64,000 nt of DNA from Agromyces sp. ISL-38 (GTDB lineage Bacteria; Actinomycetota; Actinomycetes; Actinomycetales; Microbacteriaceae), in NCBI RefSeq assembly GCF_018613935.1, contig NZ_JAGGPF010000010.1, forward strand, positions 558,001 to 622,000, read 5' to 3'. Made by a program: the position numbers and the translations under genes. The notes beneath the pieces were generated by a model. It worked only from the letters and a program-made list of their open reading frames with translations. It ran no database searches and was not told where the DNA came from. Shown here piece by piece: positions 25,462-34,143 of this stretch (the first letter of the stretch is position 1; every line of letters begins with the position of its first letter).

Positions 25462-25467
25462 AGGCTA
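25462..25467 (-). promoter_or_regulatory. Putative -10 element of the exonuclease gene
   Basis: TAGCCT on the minus strand, six bases before the ATG at 25455; leaderless geometry. Confidence 0.4.
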
Positions 25468-25554
25468 GGGGTGGCCACCGTCAACAGCGGGGGAGCCCCC
25501 CGCGTGTCCGCAGCATCCGTTGTGGAGAGCGCGCCGTCGCCCAGCCCGCGCCCG

Positions 25555-25560
25555 TAGAAT
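25555..25560 (+). promoter_or_regulatory. Putative -10 element of the hydrolase gene
   Basis: TAGAAT, close to the TATAAT consensus, seven bases before the ATG at 25568. Confidence 0.45.
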
Positions 25561-25567
25561 GGCGGGG

Positions 25568-26461
25568 ATGATCGCCTCCCCGTACGCAGAGCAGCTCGCT
25601 CGCATTCCCGTGCGGGAGCACCGCATCGACGTGGCCGGCACCGAGACCGCCTGGTGGGAGTACGGCGACGAGCGCGCTCCCGTGCTCGTGCTCGTGCACG
25701 GATTCCGCGGCGACCACCACGGACTCGAACCGGTCGTCGCGCAGCTGCCCGGCTTCCGCATCGTCTCACCCGACCTGCCGGGCTTCGGCGATTCTGCGAA
25801 CTTCGCCGACCGCCCCCACGACATCGACGGCTACGCGGCCTGGCTGACGGCGTTCGTCGCCGCGGTCGGCATCGAGGGCCGCTTCGCGCTGCTCGGCCAC
25901 TCATTCGGCTCCATCATCGCTGCGGCGGCGGTTGCCGGCGGGCTCGCGCCTGAGCGGCTCGTGCTCGTGAACCCGATCGGAGCGCCGGCACTCGAGGGTT
26001 CCCGCGGTGTCATGACCCGACTCGCCGTGTTCTACTACCGCATGGCTGCCGCACTGCCCGAGCGCGCGGGCTTCGCGCTCCTGCGCAACGGAGCGATCGT
26101 CCGGGTCATGAGCGTGACCATGGCGAAGACCCGGTCGAAGACGCTCCGGCGCTGGATCCACGACCAGCACGATCGTTACTTCTCGGCGTTCGGCGATCGC
26201 GACGCCGTGCTCGAGGCGTTCCAGGCCTCCGTGAGTCACGACGTGCGCGAATACGCTCCGCAGATCGACGTGCCGACGCTCCTCGTCGCCGCCGAGCGCG
26301 ACGACGTCACCCCGATCGCCGCCCAGCACCTGCTCGTCACCCTGTTCCCCGATGCCACGCTCGAGGTCATCCCCGAGGTGGGCCACCTCATCCACTACGA
26401 GACCCCCGGCGACGCCGCGGCGCGCATCCAGAAGTTCCTGCGCTCCGGAGCACGCGCGTGA
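25568..26461 (+). CDS. Alpha/beta hydrolase
   Basis: A 297-residue alpha/beta-hydrolase fold protein. The oxyanion region is VLVHGFRGDHHGLEP, and the nucleophile elbow is GHSFGS (Ser near residue 109). An acidic residue lies in AERDDVTP, and the catalytic His is in EVGHLIHYE near the C-terminus. The substrate is unknown; lipase, esterase or a lipid-modifying role would fit. Its TGA overlaps the GTG of the glycosyltransferase gene, so the two are co-translated. Confidence 0.9.
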   Translation: MIASPYAEQLARIPVREHRIDVAGTETAWWEYGDERAPVLVLVHGFRGDHHGLEPVVAQLPGFRIVSPDLPGFGDSANFADRPHDIDGYAAWLTAFVAAVGIEGRFALLGHSFGSIIAAAAVAGGLAPERLVLVNPIGAPALEGSRGVMTRLAVFYYRMAAALPERAGFALLRNGAIVRVMSVTMAKTRSKTLRRWIHDQHDRYFSAFGDRDAVLEAFQASVSHDVREYAPQIDVPTLLVAAERDDVTPIAAQHLLVTLFPDATLEVIPEVGHLIHYETPGDAAARIQKFLRSGARA

Positions 26462-27561
26462 GGCTCGTCGTCGACTGCCGGTACATCCGCATCGGGCAAC
26501 ACGACGGCATCAGCCGGTTCACGGCCGGCATCGTGACCGAGCTCGGCAAGCGGCATCCGCTCACCATGCTCATCAGCGACCACCGGCAGCTCGAGATGCT
26601 GCCGCCGTTGCCGTGGCAGCTCGTGAGCGCGGTCACGAGCATCCGTGAACCGTTCGTGGCGCTGCAGGTGAGAAAGCTCCGGCCCGATCTCGTCTTCACG
26701 CCGATGCAGACGATGGGCTCCTGGGGCCGCGACTATCGCCTCCTGCTCACCGTGCACGATCTCATCTACTACGAGAACCGCACCCCGCCGCGCGACCTGC
26801 CGGTCGCCGTGCGCCTGTTGTGGCGGCTCTATCACCTCGCGTGGTGGCCGCAGCGGATGCTGCTGAATCGCGCCGATGGCGTGGTCACCGTCTCGCAGAC
26901 CACAGCGGCGCTCATCCGCGAACACCACCTCACCGATCGTCCTGTCACGGTGGTGCCGAACGCCGCCGACGACGACCTCGGCCGCCCAGAACTTCCCCGG
27001 CGCAGCCCCGCCGCGAATCGGCTCGTCTACATGGGTTCGTTCATGCCCTACAAGAACGTCGACACGCTCGTGCGCGCCGTCGCCGCGCTGCCCGACCACG
27101 AGCTGCACCTCCTGAGCCGAATCACTCGAGACGAGCGCACCCGGCTCACGAGGCTCGCGCCGCAGGCGAGACTCGTCTTCCACGACGGCGTGACCGATGC
27201 CGAATACGCCGAACTGCTCGCCGGCGCCACGGCCCTCGTCACGGCCTCGCGGGCCGAGGGCTTCGGCATCCCGCTCGTCGAGGCAATGCGGCTCGGCACC
27301 CCGGTCGTCGTGAGCGACATCCCGATCTTCCGCGAGATCGGCGGCGCGGCGGCGATGTTCTTCGATCCCGACAATCCCGAGGCACTCGTGGCCGCGTTGT
27401 GGGCGCTCGAGCGCGAGGGGGAGTGGGAGCGCCGTTCGGCGGCAGCGGTCGAAGCCGCGGCGGGGTACACCTGGAGCGCGTCCGCCGAGCGGCTGCTCGA
27501 TCTCATGCAGCGCACGGTCGCGCCAGGATCACGTCGGCGCCGACGCAGCGCCCGCGCCTGA
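26458..27561 (+). CDS. Glycosyltransferase family 4 protein
   Basis: A 367-residue GT-B glycosyltransferase. N-terminal features are VDCRYIRIGQHDGISRFTAG and LTVHDLIYYENR. C-terminal features are VVPNAADDDLG, VYMGSFMPYKNVDTLV, and TASRAEGFGIPLVEAMRLG, which carries the E-x7-E motif. There is no membrane segment. It is likely to build a cell-envelope glycolipid or polysaccharide. Translational coupling (GTGA) to the alpha/beta hydrolase suggests the pair act on the same glycolipid; that is inference. Confidence 0.92.
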   Translation: MRLVVDCRYIRIGQHDGISRFTAGIVTELGKRHPLTMLISDHRQLEMLPPLPWQLVSAVTSIREPFVALQVRKLRPDLVFTPMQTMGSWGRDYRLLLTVHDLIYYENRTPPRDLPVAVRLLWRLYHLAWWPQRMLLNRADGVVTVSQTTAALIREHHLTDRPVTVVPNAADDDLGRPELPRRSPAANRLVYMGSFMPYKNVDTLVRAVAALPDHELHLLSRITRDERTRLTRLAPQARLVFHDGVTDAEYAELLAGATALVTASRAEGFGIPLVEAMRLGTPVVVSDIPIFREIGGAAAMFFDPDNPEALVAALWALEREGEWERRSAAAVEAAAGYTWSASAERLLDLMQRTVAPGSRRRRRSARA

Positions 27562-27591
27562 ACGCTCCGAGCTCAGGCCACGCGGGGCGGA

Positions 27592-28437
27592 TTACGCCAG
27601 CAGCGCGGCGGCCATGGCCGTGAGCGTCTCGCTCGCGCCGGCGTGGATCTTCACGACGGCGCGGCTGTCGCCCTTCGTGATGCCGCGGTTCACGACGATG
27701 ATGGGCAGCCGCCGCCGGCGTGCCTGCTCGATGAGCCGCATGCCCGAGTTCACGACGAGCGACGAGCCCGCGACGAGCAGGACATCGGCCGATTGCACGA
27801 GCGACGCCGCGGACTGGAAGATATCGGCCGGCACGAACTCGCCGAAGAAGACGACGTCGGGCTTCAGCACCCCGCCGCAGACGGTGCACGCGGGAATGGC
27901 CATGGCCTCGACGTCGTCGACCTGCACGTCGCCGTCGGGCGCGAGGCGGATCGAGGTGCCGAGTTCGATCTCCGGGTTCAGTTCGGTGAGCCGGTCGGCG
28001 ATCGCCTGGCGCGCATAGTGCTGGCCGCAGATCACGCACAGCACGCGATCCATGCTGCCGTGGAGTTCGACGACGTGACGACTGCCCGCGCGGCGGTGCA
28101 GCCCGTCGACGTTCTGCGTGACGATGCCCGAGACGACCCCGCCCGCTTCGAGCCGTGCGAGTGCCAGGTGACCGGTGTTCGGCCGGGCGCTTCCGAAGCT
28201 GCGCCATCCGAGGTGACTTCCTGCCCAGTACCGCTTGCGCGACGTCTCGGAGGCCATGAACGCCTGCACCGTCATCGGCGTGCGCACGGGCGCACCCTCA
28301 CCGCGATAGTCGGGAATGCCCGAGTCGGTGCTCACGCCGGCGCCCGTCAGCACGGCCACTCGCGCGCCCCGCATGAGGCCGATCGCCTCTTCGAGCCGGG
28401 CGTCGGTCGTTACCGGTGCTCCGGTGCCAATTGACAC
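27592..28437 (-). CDS. NAD-dependent protein deacylase (sirtuin)
   Basis: A 281-residue Sir2-family enzyme that removes acetyl or longer acyl groups from lysines using NAD. Motifs are TGAGVSTDSGIPDYRG, TQNVDGLHRRAG, and the catalytic His in VELHGS. A Cys4 zinc site is formed by CVICG and CTVCG; KPDVVFFGE and AGSSLVVNSG follow. Length is on the long side for bacteria, close to class II enzymes. The GTG start follows an AAGGGAGA ribosome site. It is convergent with the glycosyltransferase gene and divergent from the SPOUT methyltransferase gene. Confidence 0.95.
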   Translation of the reverse strand: MSIGTGAPVTTDARLEEAIGLMRGARVAVLTGAGVSTDSGIPDYRGEGAPVRTPMTVQAFMASETSRKRYWAGSHLGWRSFGSARPNTGHLALARLEAGGVVSGIVTQNVDGLHRRAGSRHVVELHGSMDRVLCVICGQHYARQAIADRLTELNPEIELGTSIRLAPDGDVQVDDVEAMAIPACTVCGGVLKPDVVFFGEFVPADIFQSAASLVQSADVLLVAGSSLVVNSGMRLIEQARRRRLPIIVVNRGITKGDSRAVVKIHAGASETLTAMAAALLA

Positions 28438-28524
28438 ACGTCTCCCTTCGACGGTGGTCTGATTCTAGACGTCTCGGTTTTCCGGTATGTTTCGCGCACT
28501 GGCAAGCTGGAGGCGAGGAGACCA

Positions 28525-29331
28525 ATGCACATCGAGCGAGTCCGCGACGCGGCATCCGACACCGTCGCCGACTACGCGCGGCTCACCGACGTGACCCTGC
28601 GGAGTGTGAACGAGCCCGAGCGGGGGCTCTACATCGCCGAGTCGGCGAGGGTCATCCGCAGGGCGATCGCCGCGGGGCACCGGCCGCGCTCGGTGCTCAT
28701 GGAGGAGAAGTGGCTGCCAGGACTGCAGGAGGCCCTTGCCCCGTTCGACATCCCGGTGCACCTCGCCGACCCCGACCAGCTCGAGGCGATCACCGGGTAT
28801 CGCGTGCACCGCGGGGCCCTCGCCGCGTTCGAGCGGCCTGAGCTGCCCGATCCCGCGGAGCTGCTCGCCGGGGCGCGCCGTGTCGTGGTGCTCGAGGACA
28901 TCGTCGACCACACGAACGTCGGCGCGATCTTCCGCTCGGTCGCGGCGCTCGGCGCCGATGCGGTGTTCATCAGCCCTCGCTGCGCCGATCCGCTCTATCG
29001 CCGGAGCGTTCGCGTGAGCATGGGCACGGTCTTCCAGGTGCCGTGGACCCGGCTGCCCGAGTGGCCTGAGGCGGAACGGATGCTGCGCGCCCATGATTTC
29101 GCCATCGCCGCGCTCGCCCTCGCAGACGAGGCCGTCTCGCTCAGGGCCCTCGCGGCCGATCCGCCCGCCCGGCTCGCCGTCGTGTTCGGCGCCGAGGGCG
29201 ACGGGCTCAGCCGGAACGCACTTGCGGCAGCCGACACGGTCGTCACGATCCCGATGTCGCACGGTGTCGACTCCCTGAACGTCGCGGCCGCCGCCGCCGT
29301 CGTGCTCTACGCGCTCAGCGCCGACGATTAG
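28525..29331 (+). CDS. SPOUT (TrmH/SpoU) family RNA 2'-O-methyltransferase
   Basis: A 268-residue SAM-dependent methyltransferase acting on tRNA or rRNA ribose. An N-terminal substrate-binding domain covers about residues 1-95. The SPOUT domain has motif 1 VDHTNVGAIFRSVAALGAD, motif 2 VFGAEGDGLS, and motif 3 IPMSHGVDSLNVAAAAAVVL, the trefoil-knot signature. The exact nucleotide modified cannot be told. A GAGGAG ribosome site lies four bases before the ATG. Its TAG stop is part of the -10-like hexamer of the next gene. Confidence 0.93.
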   Translation: MHIERVRDAASDTVADYARLTDVTLRSVNEPERGLYIAESARVIRRAIAAGHRPRSVLMEEKWLPGLQEALAPFDIPVHLADPDQLEAITGYRVHRGALAAFERPELPDPAELLAGARRVVVLEDIVDHTNVGAIFRSVAALGADAVFISPRCADPLYRRSVRVSMGTVFQVPWTRLPEWPEAERMLRAHDFAIAALALADEAVSLRALAADPPARLAVVFGAEGDGLSRNALAAADTVVTIPMSHGVDSLNVAAAAAVVLYALSADD

Positions 29332-29334
29332 GCT
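29329..29334 (+). promoter_or_regulatory. Putative -10 element overlapping the methyltransferase stop
   Basis: TAGGCT, seven bases before the carboxypeptidase ATG; its first three bases are the stop codon of the upstream gene. Confidence 0.5.
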
Positions 29335-29341
29335 CGAACGG

Positions 29342-30634
29342 ATGTCACAGCAGTTGCCGACCCTCTCGCGCGAGCGCCGACCCGATCGCACCAAGACCTA
29401 CCGGCGCCGGCGCATCGTCGTCTTCGGCTCACTCGCGGTGGTGCTCGCCCTGCTGCTCACCGGCGGCGTGTACGCGGGCAACGCGCTCGGCGCTCCGATC
29501 CCCGCTGCGCAGCCGTCGGTGTCGACTCCCGATCAGATCGTCGCACCGGCGCAACCGCTCGCACTGCCGGGCTTCGGCGGCTACGCGGTCGGAGCCGTCG
29601 GATTCGACGGCCTGCTCGCCGCGAGCCCCGACCAGTCGCTCATGCCCATCGCGAGCATCACGAAGATCGTCACGGCACTGCTCATCCTCGAGGCCAAGCC
29701 GCTCGCGACGGGTGAGGAGGGCCCCGGCATCGAGTACACCGAAGCCGACGTCGATCTCTACTGGCAGGTCGTCGCCGAGAACGGCTCGGTCGCCCCCGTC
29801 AGCGCGGGGAGCACCTTGAGCGAGCGGCAGAGCCTCGCGGCGATGCTCCTCGCGTCGGGCAACAACTACGCCATCTCCCTCGCGACCTGGGCGTACGGGT
29901 CGATGGAGGCGTTCCTCGACGCCGCCCGAGGCTGGCTCGATGAGCACGGGCTCGAGAACACCCGGCTCGTCGATTCGAGCGGTATCTCGCTCGACAACGT
30001 GAGCACGCCCGCCGAGCTCGTCGAACTCGGCGAGATCGCCCTCGCCGACCCAACGGTCTCCGAGCTCGCCGCGACGCAGAGCATCGACCTGCCCGTGATC
30101 GGCACCGTCAAGAACTCGAACAAGATGCTCGGCACCCACGGCGTCGACGGCATCAAGACGGGCACGACCGACGACGCGGCGAACCTGCTGTTCTCCGCGG
30201 ACTACCCGGTCGGCTCCCAGGTCGTCACGGTCGTCGGCGTGGTGCTCGGCGGCGAGAACCACACCGTGCTCGACGAGGCCATCGCCGCCCTCCTCGACAG
30301 CATCGCGCCCGGATTCCACGAGGTCACGGCGCTCGAGGCCGGCCAGGAGCTGGCGTCGTATTCCACGGCGTGGGGCGACACCGCCCATGCACGTGCGGCG
30401 GAAGGGGCATCCGTCGTCATCTGGAGCGACACCCCGGTCGACGTCGAGGTCGTGGCCGCTCCAGTCACCGTCGCGGCGAGCGGCGCCGAGGTCGGTACGG
30501 CAACGGTGCGAGCCGGCACGCAGGAGATCCGCGTCGCGCTCGAGCTCGACGCGGCGATCGAGGATCCGGGCGCTTGGTGGCGATTGTCGAATCCCGGTGC
30601 CCTCGAAGCAGGGGCTCAGCCGCCGCGCGAGTAG
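29342..30634 (+). CDS. D-alanyl-D-alanine carboxypeptidase (S11, DacA-like)
   Basis: A 430-residue extracytoplasmic enzyme that trims the terminal D-Ala of peptidoglycan stem peptides. An N-terminal membrane anchor (about residues 22-45, VVFGSLAVVLALLLTGGVYA) precedes the catalytic domain. Its three penicillin-binding motifs are visible: SITK (SxxK) near residue 105, SGNN (SxN) near 175, and KTGTT (KTG). A C-terminal Ala/Val-rich domain follows, without a membrane helix at the end. Its 3' end overlaps the convergent SGNH hydrolase gene by 19 bases. Confidence 0.95.
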   Translation: MSQQLPTLSRERRPDRTKTYRRRRIVVFGSLAVVLALLLTGGVYAGNALGAPIPAAQPSVSTPDQIVAPAQPLALPGFGGYAVGAVGFDGLLAASPDQSLMPIASITKIVTALLILEAKPLATGEEGPGIEYTEADVDLYWQVVAENGSVAPVSAGSTLSERQSLAAMLLASGNNYAISLATWAYGSMEAFLDAARGWLDEHGLENTRLVDSSGISLDNVSTPAELVELGEIALADPTVSELAATQSIDLPVIGTVKNSNKMLGTHGVDGIKTGTTDDAANLLFSADYPVGSQVVTVVGVVLGGENHTVLDEAIAALLDSIAPGFHEVTALEAGQELASYSTAWGDTAHARAAEGASVVIWSDTPVDVEVVAAPVTVAASGAEVGTATVRAGTQEIRVALELDAAIEDPGAWWRLSNPGALEAGAQPPRE

Positions 30635-31401
30635 GGCCCGGCATCGGGCCGCTTCGCCGTGACGAAGTCGCCCGAGGACTGGTGCCGCACCCGGCGGAGC
30701 ACCCACGGCACCAGGTACTCGCGAGCCCACGCGAAGTCTTCGACGCGAGCCTGGCGCCAGGTGCTGAGGGGCAGGGGCTCGGGCTTCAGCGGCTCGAGCG
30801 AGTTCTCGACGTTGAGCGCGGCGAGCACCATGCGCGCGACCGTGTGGTGACCGAGCGAGTTGAGGTGCAGTCGGTCGGGCGCCCACATGCGCTGGTCTTG
30901 AATGGTGGTGAGCGCCCACAGGTCGGCGACGATGCAGTCGTACTTCGCGGCGATCGTACGGAGGTTCTCGTTGTAGATCGCGACCTTGCCGCGGATCCCG
31001 CGGAACACCGGGGAGAAGCCGACGTCGACGCCCGTGAAGATCACGATGGTGGCACGGTCGCGTGAGAGCCGCTCGATCGCGTACTGGAACCTGCCCGCGA
31101 TCTCGTCGGGGTCGGTGCCGGGGCGGATGACGTCGTTACCTCCCGCAGAGATCGTGATGAGGTCGGGGTGCAATGCGAGCGCGGGCTCGAGCTGTTCGTC
31201 GATGATCTGCTGAATGAGCCTGCCCCGCACGGCGAGATTCGCGTAGGCGAAATCGTCGACGCCCTGGCCGAGCACCTCGGCCACGCGGTCGGCCCAGCCC
31301 CGATGGCCGCCCGGCACATTGGGATCGGGATCGCCCATGCCCTCAGTGAACGAGTCGCCGATGGCGACAAAGCGAGACCAGGGGTGCTGCTGCGTGACCA
31401 T
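30616..31401 (-). CDS. SGNH/GDSL hydrolase
   Basis: A 261-residue esterase/lipase-fold protein. Block I is AIGDSFTEGMGDPDP with the nucleophilic Ser, a later block contains ISAGGNDVIRPG with Gly and Asn of the oxyanion hole, and block V DRLHLNSLGHH gives the catalytic Asp and His. No signal peptide is present, so it acts in the cytoplasm. Substrate unknown. The ATG at 31401 is chosen; the frame is open upstream over a divergent promoter region. It overlaps the convergent carboxypeptidase gene at its 3' end. Confidence 0.93.
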   Translation of the reverse strand: MVTQQHPWSRFVAIGDSFTEGMGDPDPNVPGGHRGWADRVAEVLGQGVDDFAYANLAVRGRLIQQIIDEQLEPALALHPDLITISAGGNDVIRPGTDPDEIAGRFQYAIERLSRDRATIVIFTGVDVGFSPVFRGIRGKVAIYNENLRTIAAKYDCIVADLWALTTIQDQRMWAPDRLHLNSLGHHTVARMVLAALNVENSLEPLKPEPLPLSTWRQARVEDFAWAREYLVPWVLRRVRHQSSGDFVTAKRPDAGPYSRGG

Positions 31402-31449
31402 GACTCCATTGTGCACTCGTCGTGGTTCGGGGATGTCGGCCGCCTCGGG

Positions 31450-31455
31450 TAGCCT
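31450..31455 (+). promoter_or_regulatory. Putative -10 element of the helicase gene
   Basis: TAGCCT, eight bases before GTG 31464; leaderless geometry supports that start. Confidence 0.4.
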
Positions 31456-31463
31456 CGAATCCA

Positions 31464-33263
31464 GTGAGCACCGCGACCCCCTCCGGCCCCCTGCCGGGCA
31501 CCTCGGCCGCCGAGCACCTCTCTCCGTCCTTCCCAGAGCGCGCCGCATGGGGAACGGCGAGCAAGCTGCGCGCGTGGCAGGCCGAAGCCCTCGAGCTCTA
31601 CCTGGCCGAACAGCCCCGAGACTTCCTCGCTGCCGCCACGCCCGGCGCCGGCAAGACCACGTTCGCCCTGCGCCTGGCGGCCGAACTGCGCGCCCGCCGG
31701 GTGATCGACCGCATCACTGTGGTCGCCCCCACCGACCACTTGAAGCGACAGTGGGCGGATGCCGCGGCGCGCGCCGGCATCCGCCTCGACCCCGGATTCC
31801 GCAATGCCCACGGCCGCAGCGCGCGGCACTTCCACGGGGTCGTCGTGACGTACGCCCAGGTCGCCATGCGGCCGGCACTGCATCGGGAGCTCACGCTCTC
31901 GGGCCGCACCCTCGTGATCCTCGACGAGGTGCACCACGGTGGCGACGCATTGTCGTGGGGCGACGCGATCCGCGAGGCGTTCGAGCCGGCGACCAAGCGA
32001 TTGTCGCTCACCGGCACGCCGTTCCGGTCCGACACCGCGCCGATCCCGTTCGTGCAGTACGAGCCCGACGCCTCCGGGGTGCGCGTCTCGAAGAGCGACT
32101 ACAACTACGGCTATGCGCGGGCGCTGCACGACGGTGTCGTGCGCCCGGTGCTGTTCATGGTCTACGCCGGCCACATGCGCTGGCGCACGAGGGCCGGTGA
32201 CGAGATGGAGGCGAAGCTCGGCGAGGACAACACGAAGGACATCACGTCGTCGGCGTGGCGCACGGCCCTCGAGCCCACAGGAGAGTGGATTCCGGCTGTG
32301 CTGCGCGCTGCAGACCGGCGGCTCACCGAGGTGCGGCACGGGATCCCCGACGCCGGGGGGCTCGTGATCGCGACCGACCAGTCGACGGCGCGCGCCTACG
32401 CGAAGATCCTCGAGGAGATCTGCGGCGAGCCGGTCACGGTCGTGCTCTCCGACGAGAAGGAGGCGAGCTCGCGCATCGAGGAGTTCTCGGGCAACACGAG
32501 GCGATGGATGGTCGCGGTGCGCATGGTGTCCGAGGGCGTCGACGTGCCACGGCTCGCCGTGGGCGTCTACGCGACGAGCGCCTCCACGGCCCTGTTCTTC
32601 GCGCAGGCGATCGGCCGCTTCGTGCGGGCGAGGCGGCGCGGTGAGACCGCATCGGTGTTCCTGCCGAACGTGCCCGGGCTGATGGCGCTCGCGGCGCAGC
32701 TCGAGCTCGAGCGCGATCACGCGCTCGATCGTCGAAGCGGCGATGACGACGATGATGGGCTCCTCGACGACCAGCTACTGAACGCGGCGAACCGCGAGGA
32801 ACGCGCGTCCGAGGAGGCCGGACTCGGCACCTGGGAGGCGATCGGGTCCGATGCCTCCTTCGACCGCGTGCTCTACGACGGAACCGAGTTCGGCACGCTC
32901 GCAGAACCCGGCAGCGACGAGGAGTTCGACTTCATCGGCATCCCGGGGCTGCTCGAGCCCGACCAGGTCGCAGAGTTGCTGCGCCATCGGCAGTCACGGC
33001 AGTCCCGGCGCGCGGGTGAGCGCCGACGGCAGGTCGCCGAAGAGGAGAAGCCCGAACCGGTCGCCCTCTATCGCACGCTCAAGGAGCAGCGCTCGCTCCT
33101 CAACAGCCTCGTCGGCCTCTGGGCGAGGCACACGGGCGAGGCGCACTCGCAGGTGCACGCCGAGTTGCGGCGCGTCTGCGGGGGGCCTGCGGTCGCGCAG
33201 GCCAGCGTCACGCAATTGCAGGCCCGCATCGAGCTGTTGCGGCGGCGGCTCGGCAGTCGCTGA
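31464..33263 (+). CDS. DEAD/DEAH-box helicase (SF2)
   Basis: A 599-residue SF2 helicase. Motif Q/I region: LRAWQAEALELYL then AATPGAGKTTFALRLA (Walker A). Motif II is ILDEVHHGGD, motif III SLTGTPFRSD, and motif VI QAIGRFVRARRRGET. The layout resembles RadD/ERCC3-like actinobacterial repair helicases. The last 130 residues are Arg/Glu-rich and probably helical. Nucleic-acid target and process are unknown; repair is plausible. GTG 31464 is chosen because it follows a TAGCCT hexamer at leaderless spacing; 14 more in-frame codons lie upstream. Confidence 0.9.
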   Translation: MSTATPSGPLPGTSAAEHLSPSFPERAAWGTASKLRAWQAEALELYLAEQPRDFLAAATPGAGKTTFALRLAAELRARRVIDRITVVAPTDHLKRQWADAAARAGIRLDPGFRNAHGRSARHFHGVVVTYAQVAMRPALHRELTLSGRTLVILDEVHHGGDALSWGDAIREAFEPATKRLSLTGTPFRSDTAPIPFVQYEPDASGVRVSKSDYNYGYARALHDGVVRPVLFMVYAGHMRWRTRAGDEMEAKLGEDNTKDITSSAWRTALEPTGEWIPAVLRAADRRLTEVRHGIPDAGGLVIATDQSTARAYAKILEEICGEPVTVVLSDEKEASSRIEEFSGNTRRWMVAVRMVSEGVDVPRLAVGVYATSASTALFFAQAIGRFVRARRRGETASVFLPNVPGLMALAAQLELERDHALDRRSGDDDDDGLLDDQLLNAANREERASEEAGLGTWEAIGSDASFDRVLYDGTEFGTLAEPGSDEEFDFIGIPGLLEPDQVAELLRHRQSRQSRRAGERRRQVAEEEKPEPVALYRTLKEQRSLLNSLVGLWARHTGEAHSQVHAELRRVCGGPAVAQASVTQLQARIELLRRRLGSR

Positions 33264-33441
33264 GCCGGCCGGCGGGACTCCAGGGTGTCCGCGGTCGCGG
33301 TGAGCATGGCGCGCATGGACCGCCGAACTCGCGTACTCGGTCGAGCTCGGCGGAGGGCCCTCTTTGCACGACGACGGTGCCTGATGGCTCGAATCGAACA
33401 GATTCTGCGTATCGAGGTTACTTGCCGTGCAGGATCCATGC

Positions 33442-33447
33442 GACAAT
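33442..33447 (+). promoter_or_regulatory. Weak -10 candidate of the Lrp-like gene
   Basis: GACAAT lies just before the GAACAT inverted repeat. If this is the -10, transcription would start inside the repeat. Confidence 0.25.
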
Positions 33448-33451
33448 CTTC

Positions 33452-33466
33452 GAACATCGAATGTTC
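33452..33466. promoter_or_regulatory. Inverted repeat, probable operator of the Lrp-like gene
   Basis: GAACAT-CGA-ATGTTC is a perfect 6-bp inverted repeat with a 3-base centre, 28 bases before the GTG start. Position and symmetry fit autoregulation by the Lrp-type protein it precedes. Confidence 0.5.
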
Positions 33467-33482
33467 TGCATTCCGATTTGTC

Positions 33483-33488
33483 AGGAGG
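33483..33488 (+). promoter_or_regulatory. Ribosome binding site deciding the Lrp-like start
   Basis: AGGAGG, six bases before GTG 33495. It rules out the long upstream extension of the frame. Confidence 0.85.
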
Positions 33489-33494
33489 CCCGTC

Positions 33495-33971
33495 GTGGCG
33501 CAGAAACCCGAACTCGACCGCGTAGACCGGGCGCTGCTGCAGGCGCTCTCCTCGAATGCACGCGCCTCGGGCGCCGCTCTCGCCGCCGAGGTGGGGGTCG
33601 CCGAGTCGACCGTATCGCTTCGGCTCCGTCGGCTGCAGGCGCTCGGCACCGTTCGCGGGTACCGCGTCGACGTCGACCTCGCCTCACTGGGCGTCTCGTT
33701 GCAGGCGCTCATCGCGATCCGGCTCGTGAAGCACGATCGCAGCGAGATCGACGCGTTCCGTGCGCAGGTGCCGCACCTGCCCGGCGTACTTGGCGTGTTC
33801 CACATGGCGGGCGCCGAGGACTATCTCCTCCACGTTGCCGCTCGCGATGCCGAGGAACTCCGCCAGTTCGTGCTCGATCACCTCACGGGACATCCGGCGG
33901 TCGCGCACACGGAGACGAATCTCATCTTCGAGCATGTTGACGGCGACGGCTGGAACCGCCTCGTCGGCTGA
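33495..33971 (+). CDS. Lrp/AsnC family transcriptional regulator
   Basis: A 158-residue regulator. The winged helix covers LDRVDRALLQALSSNARASG and LAAEVGVAESTVSLRLRRLQ. The C-terminal RAM domain has VSLQALIAIRLVKHD, LPGVLGVFHMAGAEDYLLHV and HTETNLIFEH. GTG 33495 follows AGGAGG and starts just before the DNA-binding domain. A perfect inverted repeat lies upstream. The gene stands alone between the helicase and the iron-transporter-like gene; target genes and effector are unknown. Confidence 0.93.
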   Translation: MAQKPELDRVDRALLQALSSNARASGAALAAEVGVAESTVSLRLRRLQALGTVRGYRVDVDLASLGVSLQALIAIRLVKHDRSEIDAFRAQVPHLPGVLGVFHMAGAEDYLLHVAARDAEELRQFVLDHLTGHPAVAHTETNLIFEHVDGDGWNRLVG

Positions 33972-34143
33972 CGCACCGCCGGCTCGTTCGGCGCTCCGAA
34001 AACCTGCCAGTTCCGCCGGGTGGGCGCCCCCCACAATGATCGCGCCGATATCGTGGCTGACGGCCGCGATCGCGGCGTGGACGCGACGGGGCGGGCGAGC
34101 GCCGAGCGGATCGCCGAGCCTCTGGTGAACGGATGGAGCACGA

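Noticed and set aside
33452-33466. GAACATCGAATGTTC as a LexA box
   Set aside because: The spacing between GAAC and GTTC is seven, not the four required in the Gram-positive SOS box. A site for the adjacent Lrp-type regulator is more likely.
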